Shown one piece after another: positions 16,974 through 25,664 of a stretch of 56,149 nt of DNA. Each line of letters begins with the position of its first letter. Position 1 is the stretch's first letter. Source of the stretch: an uncultured Bacteroidales bacterium (GTDB lineage Bacteria > Bacteroidota > Bacteroidia > Bacteroidales > Paludibacteraceae); assembly GCA_900317745.1 (NCBI GenBank), contig ONHW01000017.1, positions 1-56,149 on the forward strand, written 5' to 3'. Position numbers and translations under genes: made by a program. Below the pieces are notes generated by a model, which saw nothing but the letters and a program-made list of their open reading frames with translations, was not told the origin of the DNA and ran no database searches.

Positions 16974-19456
16974 AAGGCTTGTACTGTTTGTTGTGCGGTC
17001 ATGGCTGTTCCGCACAGGCCGTGCAGGAAGATATTCTGACCGGACATATAGAATCCTTTGACATGTGTTCGCACCGATCCGACAGGTTCGGACATTCCGA
17101 ACATCGCACCTTCGGGTGTGAGATAGTCGTCGCGGTAGGTCAGAGAGGTAGAACTGAAAATATCAATCATCTGCTTGCGGATGTCGGGATAGACCGACTC
17201 GATGAGCGACAGCACCTCCTGTTCCTTGCGTTGCTTGAACGCTTCGTATTCGGCATAATGTGCCTTGCGGTCCGCCTGCCAGGACAAGAGTTCGGCGTAA
17301 TCCATCGGCATAACCGTTTCAATGGTTCGTGCAAACTGCTGTCCGCGTTCGCTGCATGGCGTAAGCAGCAGCATACGTTGCTCGGGCAGATAATGCGTCA
17401 CGGGGTCATAAGGCAACGAGTCGGGCTGCAAGCGGATATACGTCTTGAACGAACCGAATGTTTCCGGCGTGGCTTCGATACGTTTGCGCGTCACGTTGCG
17501 GTACAATGGCAGATCGGTCAGCCGTAGCAGTTGCTTGGGGTGCAAAGTGTTCACAATCCTGTCGAACGAATACGTACGATTGACGGTAGCAACGGCAAAA
17601 CAATCATTGTGCTGTGCGATGTTTGTCACCTTCTCACCGGTCATTATTCTGCCGCCATGACGAATGATAAATAATGCCAAATTATCGGCTAAATTTTGAC
17701 TGCTTCCGACAAATCTGTAAACGCCTGATTTACACTGCTCCCACTCGGGTTTTCCTATCAGGTTTTCGGGTATAAGGTCTAGGATTGTCTCGATAACGTC
17801 CGCATGCAGTCCCAATCCAGTCAGCATATTGGTCACAGCACCCTCCGGTTCCAAGCCGGAAAGGATATGCATGCCGGTGTACCATGTCTCTCCGTTACGT
17901 TGGTACGAATACAATCCTCCGCCAATGACAGGCAGTTGCTCGAGCAAGGTCACCTCGTAGCCGCGTTGTGCCAACAATGCGCCTGTGAACAATCCTCCTA
18001 CTCCGGCGCCGAGAATACCTACGCGCATACGATTGGAGTGCAGCAGCGCATCGTAATGGAGTTCAAAGGATTTGGCACGTTTCTTATACGTTGCGCCCCA
18101 CAGTTTGTCGTCGGCAGCAACTACGGGCAGAATTGTCAGCCGCACATCAGCCGGCTTGAGCACAAACCGGATCTTGCCCATATAATCGCACATTCCCTCG
18201 ATGAGCAAAGGCTGCACAGGCAAGCCGTAATGCTCGGCGTAATAGAATGCTCCACGGTGAAAACGTCCGATCTCTCCGGTAGTGGTGCGCGTTCCTTCGG
18301 GGAAGACAAAGAGCGAGTAGCCTTCGCCCAGCACACGCTGGATAGCCGCGTCGCGTTGCTCGTCGCTATAGCAGGTAGGTATGCAGTCCGAGTAGCGCGC
18401 TACCACGCCCAGGAACGGGTTGTACCACACATAATCCTTGACAATCATCACCATCTTTTCCGTAAGCGACAGAGTCAGGATAATATCGATGAACGACTGA
18501 TGATTGCTGATGATCACCGCCTGTCGGTCAGTCAGCGCAGCCTGATCGGTGTTGACTGTCAGTCGCAATCCGGTAATCAACCGGGTGAAGTGTGCCGCCA
18601 TACGTTGCACAAACCGATGGTATCGTGCCCGCGAAGCCGCGTTACGACCGTGAATAAGGAAGAACAGCCATGTATAGGGATTGACCATGAACAGCATGAC
18701 TACACCGAAATACAGGAAACTGATTATCGTTCGCCAGTACATATTGATGTAGCCGAACAATAATGCTCCTATGCACAGGAAGCAGTTAAGAATACTGATG
18801 CGCGTAAAGTCTCGTGCCGGCACAAAATGACTGACTCTTTCCTCCTTAGGCGGATAATAGACGCGTATGGGCACAGGTACGAGCGGCACATTATGCCACG
18901 CGGCAAACACGAGCAGTTCGAGTTCCGCCTCATAGCGGCTGGTGAGGATACCCAATCCGTAGAGCTGATGCAAAGGATACAGTCGCATGCCGGTTTGCGT
19001 GTCAGGCAGATGAATAGTCGTCTGCAAGGCAAACCAGAAGTTGGAGAACCGGTTGGCGAACTTGCTTTTGCCGGGCATATTGTCGTCAGTAAACTGCCTG
19101 CTGCCCACAATCAGCGCATTGGGATGCACATCGTGCGCGCGTAATATAAGAGGTATATCCTCGGGATAATGCTGACCGTCACCATCGATGGTCAGAGCGA
19201 AATCATACCCCATGTCCAGCGCCTTGCGAAAGCCGGAAACGAGTGCCACACCTTTGCCGCGGTTACGATCATGTTGCACAATAGTCAGCGGAAAACCGAT
19301 GTTCTGCAGCAAGGCGTACGAATCATCGGTGCTACCGTCCACAACAACGATAATATCGCGCATGTACTGATGTACACGGCGAACCACATCCACAATCGTT
19401 CCGGCATTATTGTACGTCGGAATCAGGGCACAAATATGTTGCTGTGAACTGCGCAT
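16952..19456 (-). CDS. Three-domain fusion: GT2 glycosyltransferase, PlsC acyltransferase, FAD oxidoreductase
   Basis: 834 residues in one uninterrupted frame. Residues 1 to about 230 form a GT2 domain (ALIPTYNNAGTIVDVVRRVH, VVDGSTDD, DGDGQHYPEDI). About 235-285 is hydrophobic. About 290-476 is a PlsC/LPLAT acyltransferase (NHQSFIDIIL, the HX4D-like motif in variant form; FPEGTR). Residues 477-834 start with MRVGILGAGVGGLFTGALLA, a classic N-terminal FAD-binding motif, and resemble phytoene-desaturase-like NAD(P)/FAD oxidoreductases. The junction at Met477 looks like the N-terminus of a free protein, so fusion of two genes is likely, and internal initiation is possible. GT2-acyltransferase fusions are known in APE/flexirubin loci; the added redox module is unusual. 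It may glycosylate and acylate the polyene and oxidise an intermediate. Confidence 0.88.
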   Translation of the reverse strand: MRSSQQHICALIPTYNNAGTIVDVVRRVHQYMRDIIVVVDGSTDDSYALLQNIGFPLTIVQHDRNRGKGVALVSGFRKALDMGYDFALTIDGDGQHYPEDIPLILRAHDVHPNALIVGSRQFTDDNMPGKSKFANRFSNFWFALQTTIHLPDTQTGMRLYPLHQLYGLGILTSRYEAELELLVFAAWHNVPLVPVPIRVYYPPKEERVSHFVPARDFTRISILNCFLCIGALLFGYINMYWRTIISFLYFGVVMLFMVNPYTWLFFLIHGRNAASRARYHRFVQRMAAHFTRLITGLRLTVNTDQAALTDRQAVIISNHQSFIDIILTLSLTEKMVMIVKDYVWYNPFLGVVARYSDCIPTCYSDEQRDAAIQRVLGEGYSLFVFPEGTRTTTGEIGRFHRGAFYYAEHYGLPVQPLLIEGMCDYMGKIRFVLKPADVRLTILPVVAADDKLWGATYKKRAKSFELHYDALLHSNRMRVGILGAGVGGLFTGALLAQRGYEVTLLEQLPVIGGGLYSYQRNGETWYTGMHILSGLEPEGAVTNMLTGLGLHADVIETILDLIPENLIGKPEWEQCKSGVYRFVGSSQNLADNLALFIIRHGGRIMTGEKVTNIAQHNDCFAVATVNRTYSFDRIVNTLHPKQLLRLTDLPLYRNVTRKRIEATPETFGSFKTYIRLQPDSLPYDPVTHYLPEQRMLLLTPCSERGQQFARTIETVMPMDYAELLSWQADRKAHYAEYEAFKQRKEQEVLSLIESVYPDIRKQMIDIFSSTSLTYRDDYLTPEGAMFGMSEPVGSVRTHVKGFYMSGQNIFLHGLCGTAMTAQQTVQALCDDCNG

Positions 19457-19769
19457 ACAATTCGGTTAATGACTTGTCACGTATCTCTATTTTACTTCCG
19501 TTAATAACAAACACGACCTGCATCTCCGGCGTTATCGGCTGTCGGAACTTCAGGTTTTTGATAGTATTGAAGTGTACGGTTCTGCCAAACTGCTGCGAGG
19601 TCAGATCCTCTGCAATCTGCACGAGGCAGGCTCCGGGCACAATAGGCTGACCGGGAAAATGCCCGGCAAAGATCGGATCGCTGCTATCGAAGCATACAAG
19701 ATGCATAAACCCTGCATCTGCCTCCGAATTGACCCCGATTATCCTGCACGATTTACTTCGCAACGACAT
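19407..19769 (-). CDS. Hotdog-fold dehydratase (FabZ/ApeI-like)
   Basis: About 120 residues, a single hotdog domain. The motif FAGHFPGQPIVPGACLVQIA is the FabA/FabZ active-site stretch with catalytic His in GHFPG and a conserved acidic residue after PGA. It is predicted to dehydrate 3-hydroxyacyl-ACP intermediates to trans-enoyl-ACP, giving the conjugated double bonds. Its 3' end overlaps the GT2 fusion gene by 50 bases and its start overlaps the LolA-like gene, so translation is probably coupled. A start four codons upstream (19781) is also possible. Confidence 0.85.
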   Translation of the reverse strand: MSLRSKSCRIIGVNSEADAGFMHLVCFDSSDPIFAGHFPGQPIVPGACLVQIAEDLTSQQFGRTVHFNTIKNLKFRQPITPEMQVVFVINGSKIEIRDKSLTELYAQFTATYLCPDSDVQ

Positions 19770-20157
19770 TGCTGAATTCAATTATAGTTGTGTCACCGTT
19801 TTTCTCGATGAGTTCAACGCGCTGCGCTACCCCGCCCGACTCATCCATAACGATATTTACCGACTTAAACATACGCTTCGACTCGCGCTGCAGTTTCGGG
19901 TCGTTGGCATTGTTGCCGGCTATGGCGGACATAATCATCTTGAGCAGGCGTTGCACCTGCGGATTAACGTTACTCTTGTCGCCATCCATCTCCCAAACCA
20001 TCGTTTGCGGCGAGGTGTATGCCCAACGCATATAGTCTGGTGAGCGATACGTCATGTGCCCGGCGGACACTTGCGGCTCGCTCATCATGGCAACAGATTT
20101 CGTCTGTACGAAATCCGCCTCAATGCTCATTATGACAGTCAGTAAGAGTGCTAACAT
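19753..20157 (-). CDS. LolA-like periplasmic lipid/lipoprotein carrier
   Basis: 134 residues. After a short hydrophobic start it has the LolA signature ADFVQTKSVAMMSEPQVSAG, then YRSPDYMRWAYTSPQTMVWE. LolA-like proteins with this motif are standard members of APE and flexirubin loci, where they are thought to carry the polyene-lipid across the periplasm to the outer membrane. It is somewhat short compared with LolA (about 180), so it may be a minimal version. The signal peptide is short in this start choice (MLALLLTVIMS), and the true start may lie slightly upstream. Confidence 0.83.
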   Translation of the reverse strand: MLALLLTVIMSIEADFVQTKSVAMMSEPQVSAGHMTYRSPDYMRWAYTSPQTMVWEMDGDKSNVNPQVQRLLKMIMSAIAGNNANDPKLQRESKRMFKSVNIVMDESGGVAQRVELIEKNGDTTIIEFSNVVAK

Positions 20158-20160
20158 ACA

Positions 20161-20565
20161 TCAATTGGCTACCAGGTAACATCCGCCCATAATCAACAAT
20201 ATACCTACCCATTGCGTCCAGGCTATATGCTCGTGGAAGACAAACATTGCGGCAATCATTCCGAACACATACGCCAGACTGCTCAGCGGGTACGCCTGCG
20301 AGAATGCCCAGTGTTTGAGTATGTACATCCACAGCAATCCGGCTGCCGTGAACGACACACCGCAGGCGAGCCACCACCAGTTGGTGAGCTGGCTAACGAC
20401 AAACGCCCAACTCCAGGAAACGGTACCCATAGCTTTGAGCGCCAGTTTCATGAACATCTGCCCGCCGCACAGGAGCAGGCTTTGCAGCAATGCCAATAGC
20501 AGTAGTCGAATCACGGCAGACTTACTCTTCGTTAAACTCTTTGCTTTTTGCGCGCAGATGAACAA
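20161..20565 (-). CDS. Small DMT/EamA-type membrane protein (ArnE-like half transporter)
   Basis: 134 residues with four membrane helices (for example LLLLALLQSLLLCGGQMFMK and VFGMIAAMFVFHEHIAWTQW). The size and helix pattern match half-size drug/metabolite transporter proteins, such as SMR and ArnE/F-type flippases, which work as dimers. Between a LolA-like carrier and a hypothetical exported protein in an APE locus, a role in flipping the lipid-linked intermediate is plausible but not shown. The start overlaps the end of the upstream gene by 44 bases. Confidence 0.75.
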   Translation of the reverse strand: MFICAQKAKSLTKSKSAVIRLLLLALLQSLLLCGGQMFMKLALKAMGTVSWSWAFVVSQLTNWWWLACGVSFTAAGLLWMYILKHWAFSQAYPLSSLAYVFGMIAAMFVFHEHIAWTQWVGILLIMGGCYLVAN

Positions 20566-20914
20566 TCACTGCGTCAAACAACGGAAAATCTTTATACTCG
20601 ATGTAGTACGACCACTCTTCAGGGAAATCTTTCTCCATCTGTATAGCCATCTTCGTGCCACGCGGGAAGCGGTCGGTATTGGAGTCGGACGATTTGAATC
20701 CGCGCAAGTTGTATGTGCCGTACACGCGGTTGGTGGTCTCGTCCTCGTTAAGAATCACAATACGGCAGCTGAAGTCCGACTGCGAGGTCTCGTTAACAAC
20801 GCGCACCTGATTGTACGTTTCTTCAGGACCCTCGATCACAAAGATGTTTTTGGCACTTGCATTTGTCAGCACCAGCAGCATAGCCAAGGCGCTAATGATG
20901 AATCTTGCTTTCAT
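20522..20914 (-). CDS. Small exported protein of unknown function in the APE locus
   Basis: 130 residues with a signal peptide (MKARFIISALAMLLVLTNASA). The mature part is beta-rich and has no family I recognise. It has a run of acidic residues and ends in AKSKEFNEE. There is no lipobox cysteine. Its position directly after the fused ketosynthase and before the flippase-like gene suggests a periplasmic accessory in polyene transport; this is inference from position only. Confidence 0.65.
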   Translation of the reverse strand: MKARFIISALAMLLVLTNASAKNIFVIEGPEETYNQVRVVNETSQSDFSCRIVILNEDETTNRVYGTYNLRGFKSSDSNTDRFPRGTKMAIQMEKDFPEEWSYYIEYKDFPLFDAVIVHLRAKSKEFNEE

Positions 20915-20925
20915 AATACAATAAG

Positions 20926-22644
20926 TTATTTGGTTGTAAAAACAGTTACTTTTGCTATGTTTTGCGTTTTGTCGCCTATGTGGCAGAGCACCGCATCCCA
21001 GGCATCCACCTGCTCGTCGAACTCAATGAGCAACGCGCTGCGGATCAGTCCGAGACTCAGTTGTGCGGTTATATCCGTCATTGCGCATGCCACGGACTGC
21101 CAGCCTTGCGAATAGGTGGCGTTGTAGCCGTGATTGCCGGTCATGATGGCTATGAGCGAAGCCACCGTATTGTGCGTAGATTGGATGAACGGCGTAGGTT
21201 TGAGTTGCTGCTCATCGGAGTCAATCATATCTTGCAGAAAACGCATGGATTGCAACATACACCCCCATTGCGTGGCGCAAACGATAGCGTCCGGCATATT
21301 TATCCCCGTGTCCGCCATTGCCTGCCTAACGGCAGCTACAACACGCCGCATTTGTGGTGTCATACGTCGTGCCTCGGCGGCACTGACGAACTTACCCAAC
21401 TCTGCATCTTCGGGCAGTGCAAAGGAGCATGACGCAGGCGATATGCTGTCCAATATTGCTACCGGCAGGTCTGTGCCTTCCGACGAAAGCACAACAGATG
21501 ACTCGTTGCCGCCAAAGCCGAACGAGTTGCATAGCACATGGCTGAGCGGTTGGCAGAGCGTATGCGCAGCAGGCTGAATCAGTCCCTCTGCGGTTTGTGA
21601 CCAATTCAGGTTAGCCGGCACGAACCCGTGCTGCATAGCCAGCAGGCAGATCACAGCCTCTATACCTCCGCTGGCGGAAGTGGTGTGCCCGGTAAATGCT
21701 TTGGTGCTGCTTACCGGCGGCATTTGAGTGCCAAACAGCCGCGTGAGTGCCACCGATTCGCTCAGGTCGTTGTTCGGCGTGGCGGTGCCGTGGGCGTTGA
21801 CGTAACTGATATCCGCCGGCTGCAATCCTGCCATCCGCAATGCACCTTGCATAGCGCGGAACGCTCCCTCACCGTTTTCAGAGGAAGCAGTCTGATGGTA
21901 GGCGTCACAGGTGTTGGCGTAGCCGCTTACATATCCGAGGATCGTTGCTCCGCGGGCAATCGCTTCCTCCTCCGGCTCAATGACCAAGTACCCTGCTCCC
22001 TCGCCGAGATTAAGCCCGTTGCGATTGGCATCAAACGGACGGCAAGGCTGATGATCAAGAATCATCAGGGTGTTAAATCCGTTCAGGTGGAACTTGCTCA
22101 GGCTTTCCGCGCCGCCTACCAATGCCGCTTTTGCCTTGCCGGTACGCAACAGGTTAGCACCGAGGATAATGGCATTCAAGGCAGACGAGCAGGCTGTGGA
22201 AGGAGTGAAGACATTTACCATTTGGTCATTTTGCAAATGGCGCAGGATGGCTTGCGTTGACTCGCCTGCCTCGTGCAGACGGATATTCTCCGTAGCCTTG
22301 CCTTGCTGATAGTCAAGCCAATGTTGCTCGGTCAGATCCATGCCACCGACCGTTGTGCCGCTGATAAACGTGTCGCACGTGCAGCCTGCCATAGCCAACG
22401 CCTCACGCGCGGCAAGCAGTCCGAGCAGGGATGTGCGCGGCATAGGCTCGTTATCTATACCGCAACGTGCGCGCAACTCATTATCCGTATAAGGCACTTC
22501 ACCCACAGGCAGTTCGGTGTGAGCACTACCTAAAACACGCATAACACCGATACCCGAACGTTCGTCGAGTAACGATTGCAGCGTTTCAGCGCAGTTCATG
22601 CCTATTGCACTGACCACTCCTATGCCGGTAACAGCGATGCGCAT
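20926..22644 (-). CDS. Beta-ketoacyl synthase fused to a ketosynthase-like C-terminal domain
   Basis: 572 residues, clearly longer than a usual ketosynthase (about 400). Residues 1 to about 390 are a FabF-type KS with Cys152 (TACSSA), His285 (NAHGTATP) and His320 (FTGHTTSASG). About 395-572 form a second partial ketosynthase-like domain (DAIVCATQWGCMLQSMRFLQ, PFIQSTHNTVASLIA), resembling the PF13723-type chain-length/initiation partner normally encoded separately in APE loci. The fusion puts an elongating KS and its partner in one chain. It condenses aryl- or polyenyl-ACP with malonyl-ACP. Confidence 0.87.
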   Translation of the reverse strand: MRIAVTGIGVVSAIGMNCAETLQSLLDERSGIGVMRVLGSAHTELPVGEVPYTDNELRARCGIDNEPMPRTSLLGLLAAREALAMAGCTCDTFISGTTVGGMDLTEQHWLDYQQGKATENIRLHEAGESTQAILRHLQNDQMVNVFTPSTACSSALNAIILGANLLRTGKAKAALVGGAESLSKFHLNGFNTLMILDHQPCRPFDANRNGLNLGEGAGYLVIEPEEEAIARGATILGYVSGYANTCDAYHQTASSENGEGAFRAMQGALRMAGLQPADISYVNAHGTATPNNDLSESVALTRLFGTQMPPVSSTKAFTGHTTSASGGIEAVICLLAMQHGFVPANLNWSQTAEGLIQPAAHTLCQPLSHVLCNSFGFGGNESSVVLSSEGTDLPVAILDSISPASCSFALPEDAELGKFVSAAEARRMTPQMRRVVAAVRQAMADTGINMPDAIVCATQWGCMLQSMRFLQDMIDSDEQQLKPTPFIQSTHNTVASLIAIMTGNHGYNATYSQGWQSVACAMTDITAQLSLGLIRSALLIEFDEQVDAWDAVLCHIGDKTQNIAKVTVFTTK

Positions 22645-22655
22645 GGTTTATACGA

Positions 22656-22913
22656 TTACTTCGTGCGGTTAGCCTGAATATATTCCGCCATAGTGCGTAC
22701 GGATTGGAAGATAGCCTTGCCGGCTTTGGGATCTGCCAGTTTGATACCATACTCACGGTCCATAAGCATGATCAGTTCAAGCGCGTCAATCGAGTCCAGA
22801 CCCAGACCTTCACCGAACAAAGGTGCATCAGTGTCGATATCGGCCGGAGTCATATCCTCGAAGTTGAGTGCTTCGATAATTTGCGATTTAAGTTGTTCAA
22901 TCAGTTGTTCCAT
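22656..22913 (-). CDS. Acyl carrier protein
   Basis: 85 residues from the ATG at 22913 (MEQLIEQLKSQIIEAL). The phosphopantetheine attachment site is GLDSIDALELI; the acidic helix pattern is typical. The start overlaps the stop of the ketosynthase-like gene by 13 bases (ATGGAACAACTGA shared), so translation is probably coupled. One of two ACPs in the locus; which one carries the aryl starter and which the extender cannot be told from sequence. Confidence 0.93.
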   Translation of the reverse strand: MEQLIEQLKSQIIEALNFEDMTPADIDTDAPLFGEGLGLDSIDALELIMLMDREYGIKLADPKAGKAIFQSVRTMAEYIQANRTK

Positions 22914-23419
22914 ATAAGTTGTAGTTTTGCGTAGAAATTGTCTTTTGTACTGCACTCGCACCAGCCGGCTAATGCCGACTCAAACGGTGTGGATGCTATG
23001 ATTGCGTCCAGCTGTTGCGGCGACTCTAGGATATAGAACGAGGTCTCACCCTGAATATGGTGGCGGATAGCAATCTCGCCGGTTACAATGTTCGGCAGTG
23101 TATATACGAACAATGCCGGGCTCGGATAATAATTCCCTTCTGAGATGGTAGCAAGGTAATCGCGGTCGTTCTTGATACTTGCGCTTCGGTTCGCCAGAAT
23201 GATGGCAGACGGCACATCGTTTGCTGCTTCTATCAGCATCTCTGCCGCAATGAACCCGAGTCGGCTGAGCGTATCCATCTTGAAGAACTTCGGATAGTCC
23301 CCCACATACTTGCGGTACAACTCCACGAGCATCTTTTCGCCCGACTGTTGCACCTGCACAGGCTGACCGTCCAGCAGAACGGAGGTAGCAGTTATCTCTA
23401 TTTCCCTTTCAATTTTCAC
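22901..23419 (-). CDS. Stand-alone ketosynthase-like protein without catalytic cysteine
   Basis: 172 residues, starting at a GTG that lies inside a heptad array. The segment SAIILANRSASIKNDRDYLA and SPALFVYTLPNIVTGEIAIR follow the ketosynthase fold, but the active-site Cys is missing and the rear half of the fold is absent. Small KS-like proteins of this type accompany APE ketosynthases and are thought to be structural or chain-length partners. It sits between the ACP and the KS of 23430-24404, a likely partner. The start is not certain because the upstream sequence is repetitive. Confidence 0.75.
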   Translation of the reverse strand: MKIEREIEITATSVLLDGQPVQVQQSGEKMLVELYRKYVGDYPKFFKMDTLSRLGFIAAEMLIEAANDVPSAIILANRSASIKNDRDYLATISEGNYYPSPALFVYTLPNIVTGEIAIRHHIQGETSFYILESPQQLDAIIASTPFESALAGWCECSTKDNFYAKLQLIWNN

Positions 23420-23442
23420 CTTTCAACTTTCACTTTTCAATT
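23407..23442 (-). repeat. Five heptads spanning the stop of one gene and the start of the next
   Basis: Plus-strand units TTTCAAT, TTTCACC, TTTCAAC, TTTCACT, TTTCAAT in tandem. The TGA stop of the KS (23430-23432) and the GTG start of the KS-like protein (23417-23419) both lie within the array. Confidence 0.9.
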
Positions 23443-24404
23443 CGTATTGCTGCATTCACTCCGCCGAAGCCGGACAGCATTTTTACGAATATACCGCGCT
23501 CAAGCATGCTTGCACCGATTATTGTCTCTACCACACCTGCTGCGCCCATGGTGTGTCCGAAGAATGGCTTAAGTACGCTCAGCGGCGCATTCTGCAAACC
23601 TGCGCGTTCTATGGCTATTTGTTCCATCGCATCGTTGTAGGGCGTGGCAGTGCCGTGTACACCCAGCAGACTGACGTCTTGCGGATGGATTCCGGCTAAT
23701 ACATCTTGCAGACAACGGTAAGATCCTTCGCCCGTACGGCTGGGTGCGGACAGGTGGTTGGCGTCGTTGTGTATGCTGCCTGCATGCAATCGCCACAAAG
23801 GCCGGCTGCCGTCTGCAGGCGACTCGCTACTGTAGATAATGGTTGCTGCCGCCTCGCCGAGATTCAGACCTTTGCGATCCGGACTGAACGGCAAACAAGG
23901 TTCGGGCGATAATGCCTTGAACGACTGAAAGCCACTGACAATGAAACGCGTTTGTATATCACAGCCAACCACTACCGCATACTTGTACAATCCTGCCTCC
24001 AGCAGGCGCTTGGCCGTGATCTGCGCACAAACGCCGGATGTACAGGCGTTGCTCACCACGACCGGCGGGTTCGTATTGCCGAAATGTGCAGCTATAGCCT
24101 TGGCGGGTGTCAGCAGATCCAGATTGTCACCTTTGGTGGTGCTAAGAATAAATATAGTCTCGCTATCCGAGAGCCGGGAGTTCATGACTGACCGGCAAGA
24201 GTCAAGCGCGCCTTCAATGCTGCGGATACACAGCGGCACAAACTCCTGCGGTGTATCGAACAGCGAGGCGCAGAACGGCTCTACATCGGCAAAGCGGTCG
24301 GTATAGATACGCAAGCCGCTACGACCCGCTTTGACTGCTTCTACATTCGCCTGTGAGCCTTCACCCAAGGGAGAAATGATAGTATGTCCGATACAATAAA
24401 TCAT
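23430..24404 (-). CDS. Beta-ketoacyl synthase, short form
   Basis: 324 residues, shorter than typical FabF (about 410) because of loop deletions rather than a broken frame. The catalytic triad is complete: Cys121 (NACTSGVCA), His250 (GVHGTATPYND), His284 (FFGHTMGAAG). The end reads LSGFGGVNAAIRIEK. APE loci carry similar compact ketosynthases that act with a small KS-like partner, which is the next gene. It starts four bases inside the upstream dehydratase gene (24401-24404 overlap), so the two are translationally coupled. Confidence 0.88.
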   Translation of the reverse strand: MIYCIGHTIISPLGEGSQANVEAVKAGRSGLRIYTDRFADVEPFCASLFDTPQEFVPLCIRSIEGALDSCRSVMNSRLSDSETIFILSTTKGDNLDLLTPAKAIAAHFGNTNPPVVVSNACTSGVCAQITAKRLLEAGLYKYAVVVGCDIQTRFIVSGFQSFKALSPEPCLPFSPDRKGLNLGEAAATIIYSSESPADGSRPLWRLHAGSIHNDANHLSAPSRTGEGSYRCLQDVLAGIHPQDVSLLGVHGTATPYNDAMEQIAIERAGLQNAPLSVLKPFFGHTMGAAGVVETIIGASMLERGIFVKMLSGFGGVNAAIRIEK

Positions 24405-24796
24405 TCTTCTGTCAATGCCAGTTTGAGTGTTGATGTGGCTATCAGTTCGTCGCCGATGCGCGTTGTGCAGTCAACCAGGCTGATGTTCAGCACCTCTTGC
24501 ACAAGCACCGCATCCGTAGTCAGTGTCTCGCCTACCCGCGGCAGACGCAGGGCTTGCATCTGCTTGACTGCACCTATATACCCTATTTTGTTCCCTGCAG
24601 CCTGTCCGGCACGCACAGCACAAGTCTGCGCAGCGTTTTCCAGCAGGCCAGCCAAAGGCAACACTCCGTCGGTTACCAACGGGCAGTCGGCAGGAATAGT
24701 GTAGCGCGTACGTGCCGCCTGAGCCGAGACGGACTCAACCGTGTCAATCAACACGAACGGCGGACGCTGGGGAATATAGTTTTCAACGGGTTGCAT
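24401..24796 (-). CDS. Hotdog-fold dehydratase (ApeP/FabZ-like)
   Basis: 131 residues, a single hotdog domain, with YIPQRPPFVLIDTVESV (the FabZ-like PxRxPFLxxD stretch) and LPLAGLLENAAQTCAVRAGQ, where the conserved acidic residue of the dehydratase helix sits. It is expected to be the second 3-hydroxyacyl-ACP dehydratase of the APE pathway; two such proteins with different sequences are usual in these loci. The stop overlaps the next gene's start in an ATGA. Confidence 0.82.
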   Translation of the reverse strand: MQPVENYIPQRPPFVLIDTVESVSAQAARTRYTIPADCPLVTDGVLPLAGLLENAAQTCAVRAGQAAGNKIGYIGAVKQMQALRLPRVGETLTTDAVLVQEVLNISLVDCTTRIGDELIATSTLKLALTEE

Positions 24797-24818
24797 TTTC
24801 TCAATTATCCTGGGGATC

Positions 24819-25664
24819 TTATGCCCAGAAATCGTAAAAGTTAAACCACTCGTACGGGTGTTGCAGGGCTACCTGCTCAACGGCCTGTGCGTACGTCTGT
24901 GCCAGATCTTTGTCCGGCAGCAACTCCTGACATGTCACGCGATACGTATGTGCATCCTGCTTGAGTACAAACACCAGCAGTACCGGTTTGCGTACCGCCT
25001 TGCATACGCGGAACGGACCTTCGGGTAGCGGTGCCCGGCTGCCCATGAATGTGCACATGGTGACTGCATCGCCTGTTCGACGGTCGGCTGCCATTGCCAG
25101 CACATCGCCCTGCTGCAACACCTCGCTGACACGATAGATATGACTCATATCACCGGGTTGAACAGCAATCATGTCAATGTTGTTGCGCGCTAACTCCTGC
25201 CGGCGGTGCTCCATCACTACGGGCGACTCACCGGCGTAGGCAAGGATATGCAGACGTTTGTCTGGTGTGGAAAGGAAGTAACCGGCCATCTCAGTGTTGC
25301 CTATGTGCGAGAACAGCATAACAAACCCTTCGTTACTCTGCACTCTGCCGTAGTACAACTCGCGGTTATCCACCTGTATTTCAAAACGCTGGCCGGCATA
25401 TACGGCAAACCGGTCGATGATAGCCTTGCCGAAGTGGTAGAACGAACGGTACACATCTACTGCTGCTTGCAAACGCGAACGACCGCGGCGGCGGTGAAAC
25501 GTATAGGCTCCGTTGCGTTCGGTGCGGCGGACAAGAATGTACCATATCAGCCACAAGTGCATCGCAGCGTACGCAACACGTATATCGGTGTGGCGTATGA
25601 TACTGATCAATGCACGTTGCATCCAATGTGTACCACCTGTTTGTCCGCTCCACTCCTGTGCCAT
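24819..25664 (-). CDS. LpxL/HtrB-like acyltransferase
   Basis: 281 residues, resembling the lysophospholipid acyltransferases of the LpxL (Kdo2-lipid A lauroyltransferase) type. The HX4D/E motif appears as HIGNTE (FSHIGNTEMAGYFL), with the DRRTGD and MGSRAPLPEGPFRV segments that follow in the family. A hydrophobic segment near the N-terminus (AAMHLWLIWYILVR) anchors it at the inner membrane. Such enzymes in APE loci are thought to move the polyene chain from ACP onto a lipid. Its ATG overlaps the stop of the ACP gene (ATGA). Confidence 0.85.
   Translation of the reverse strand: MAQEWSGQTGGTHWMQRALISIIRHTDIRVAYAAMHLWLIWYILVRRTERNGAYTFHRRRGRSRLQAAVDVYRSFYHFGKAIIDRFAVYAGQRFEIQVDNRELYYGRVQSNEGFVMLFSHIGNTEMAGYFLSTPDKRLHILAYAGESPVVMEHRRQELARNNIDMIAVQPGDMSHIYRVSEVLQQGDVLAMAADRRTGDAVTMCTFMGSRAPLPEGPFRVCKAVRKPVLLVFVLKQDAHTYRVTCQELLPDKDLAQTYAQAVEQVALQHPYEWFNFYDFWA

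Noticed and set aside
17804-18763. 319-codon open frame opposite the GT2/PlsC/FAD fusion gene
   Set aside because: Antisense to conserved FAD and acyltransferase motifs; no protein-like pattern.
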